A stretch of 14,966 nucleotides of DNA from JBNJDJ01 sp051744845 (lineage in GTDB: Bacteria; Bacillota; Clostridia; Peptostreptococcales; Acidaminobacteraceae). Under the pieces are notes generated by a model, which saw only the letters and a program-made list of their open reading frames with translations, was not told where the DNA came from and did no database searches. The DNA is taken from contig JBNJDJ010000048.1 in assembly GCA_051744845.1 (NCBI GenBank), positions 1 through 14,966 on the forward strand. Direction: 5' to 3'. Shown here piece by piece: positions 14,966 to 14,966 of the stretch (its first letter is position 1; each line of letters opens with the position of its first letter). Made by a program: the position numbers and the translations under genes.

Positions 14966-14966
14966 T

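Noticed and set aside
1..14966. CRISPR array, tRNA, rRNA or insertion-sequence ends
   Set aside because: No regularly spaced direct repeats, tRNA-like cloverleaf, rRNA blocks or transposase genes were seen. The many A/T runs are compositional.

Overview
The window is very AT-rich and gene-dense, with no stretch over 300 bases lacking a gene. The intergenic spaces and both edges are described in the entries. It most resembles a low-GC Bacillota (clostridial or halanaerobial) anaerobe. Supporting signs are strong AGGAGG-type ribosome sites, extended -10 promoters, Bacillus/Clostridium-type LexA boxes (close to CGAACNNNNGTTYG), a clostridial-type DinB, a pirin, an HD-GYP protein and a butanol-dehydrogenase-type alcohol dehydrogenase. 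The species cannot be named from the sequence alone.

Left third (182-6824, all minus strand): a three-gene operon read leftwards. It encodes a 128-aa coiled-coil protein with a C-terminal membrane anchor, a 633-aa dynamin-like GTPase, and a 1449-aa protein. The large protein combines a dynamin-like GTPase, two separate hydrophobic membrane-type modules, three copies of an alpha/beta module and a C-terminal HEPN-like domain with an R-x4-H motif (RNNVAH). The genes are nearly contiguous, have their own extended -10 promoter and end in a hairpin terminator. This operon is the main candidate for an undescribed system: a membrane-associated dynamin pair plus a possible RNase effector, plausibly phage defence. 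Just beyond its terminator lies sequence resembling domain I of a group IIC intron, running off the left edge.

Middle (7010-9883): a pirin on the plus strand converges on a minus-strand pair, a three-PAS HD-GYP phosphodiesterase followed by a glutaredoxin. The two units share a long two-way terminator.

SOS section (9985-11609): an 87-aa conserved-looking protein of unknown function (plus) faces a Y-family DNA polymerase (minus), with one base between their stop codons. Each gene has its own promoter with a LexA-like box between the -35 and -10, and the small gene has a second box at its start site. They look like a co-induced DNA-damage pair with overlapping transcript ends.

Right section (11683-14966): a YhdH-type oxidoreductase and an iron-dependent alcohol dehydrogenase form a plus-strand operon ended by a hairpin. 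On the minus strand a partial gene at the right edge, a nitroreductase and a VOC protein follow one another. These are ordinary redox and fermentation genes.

Functions are inferred from motifs recognised by eye. No database search was run.
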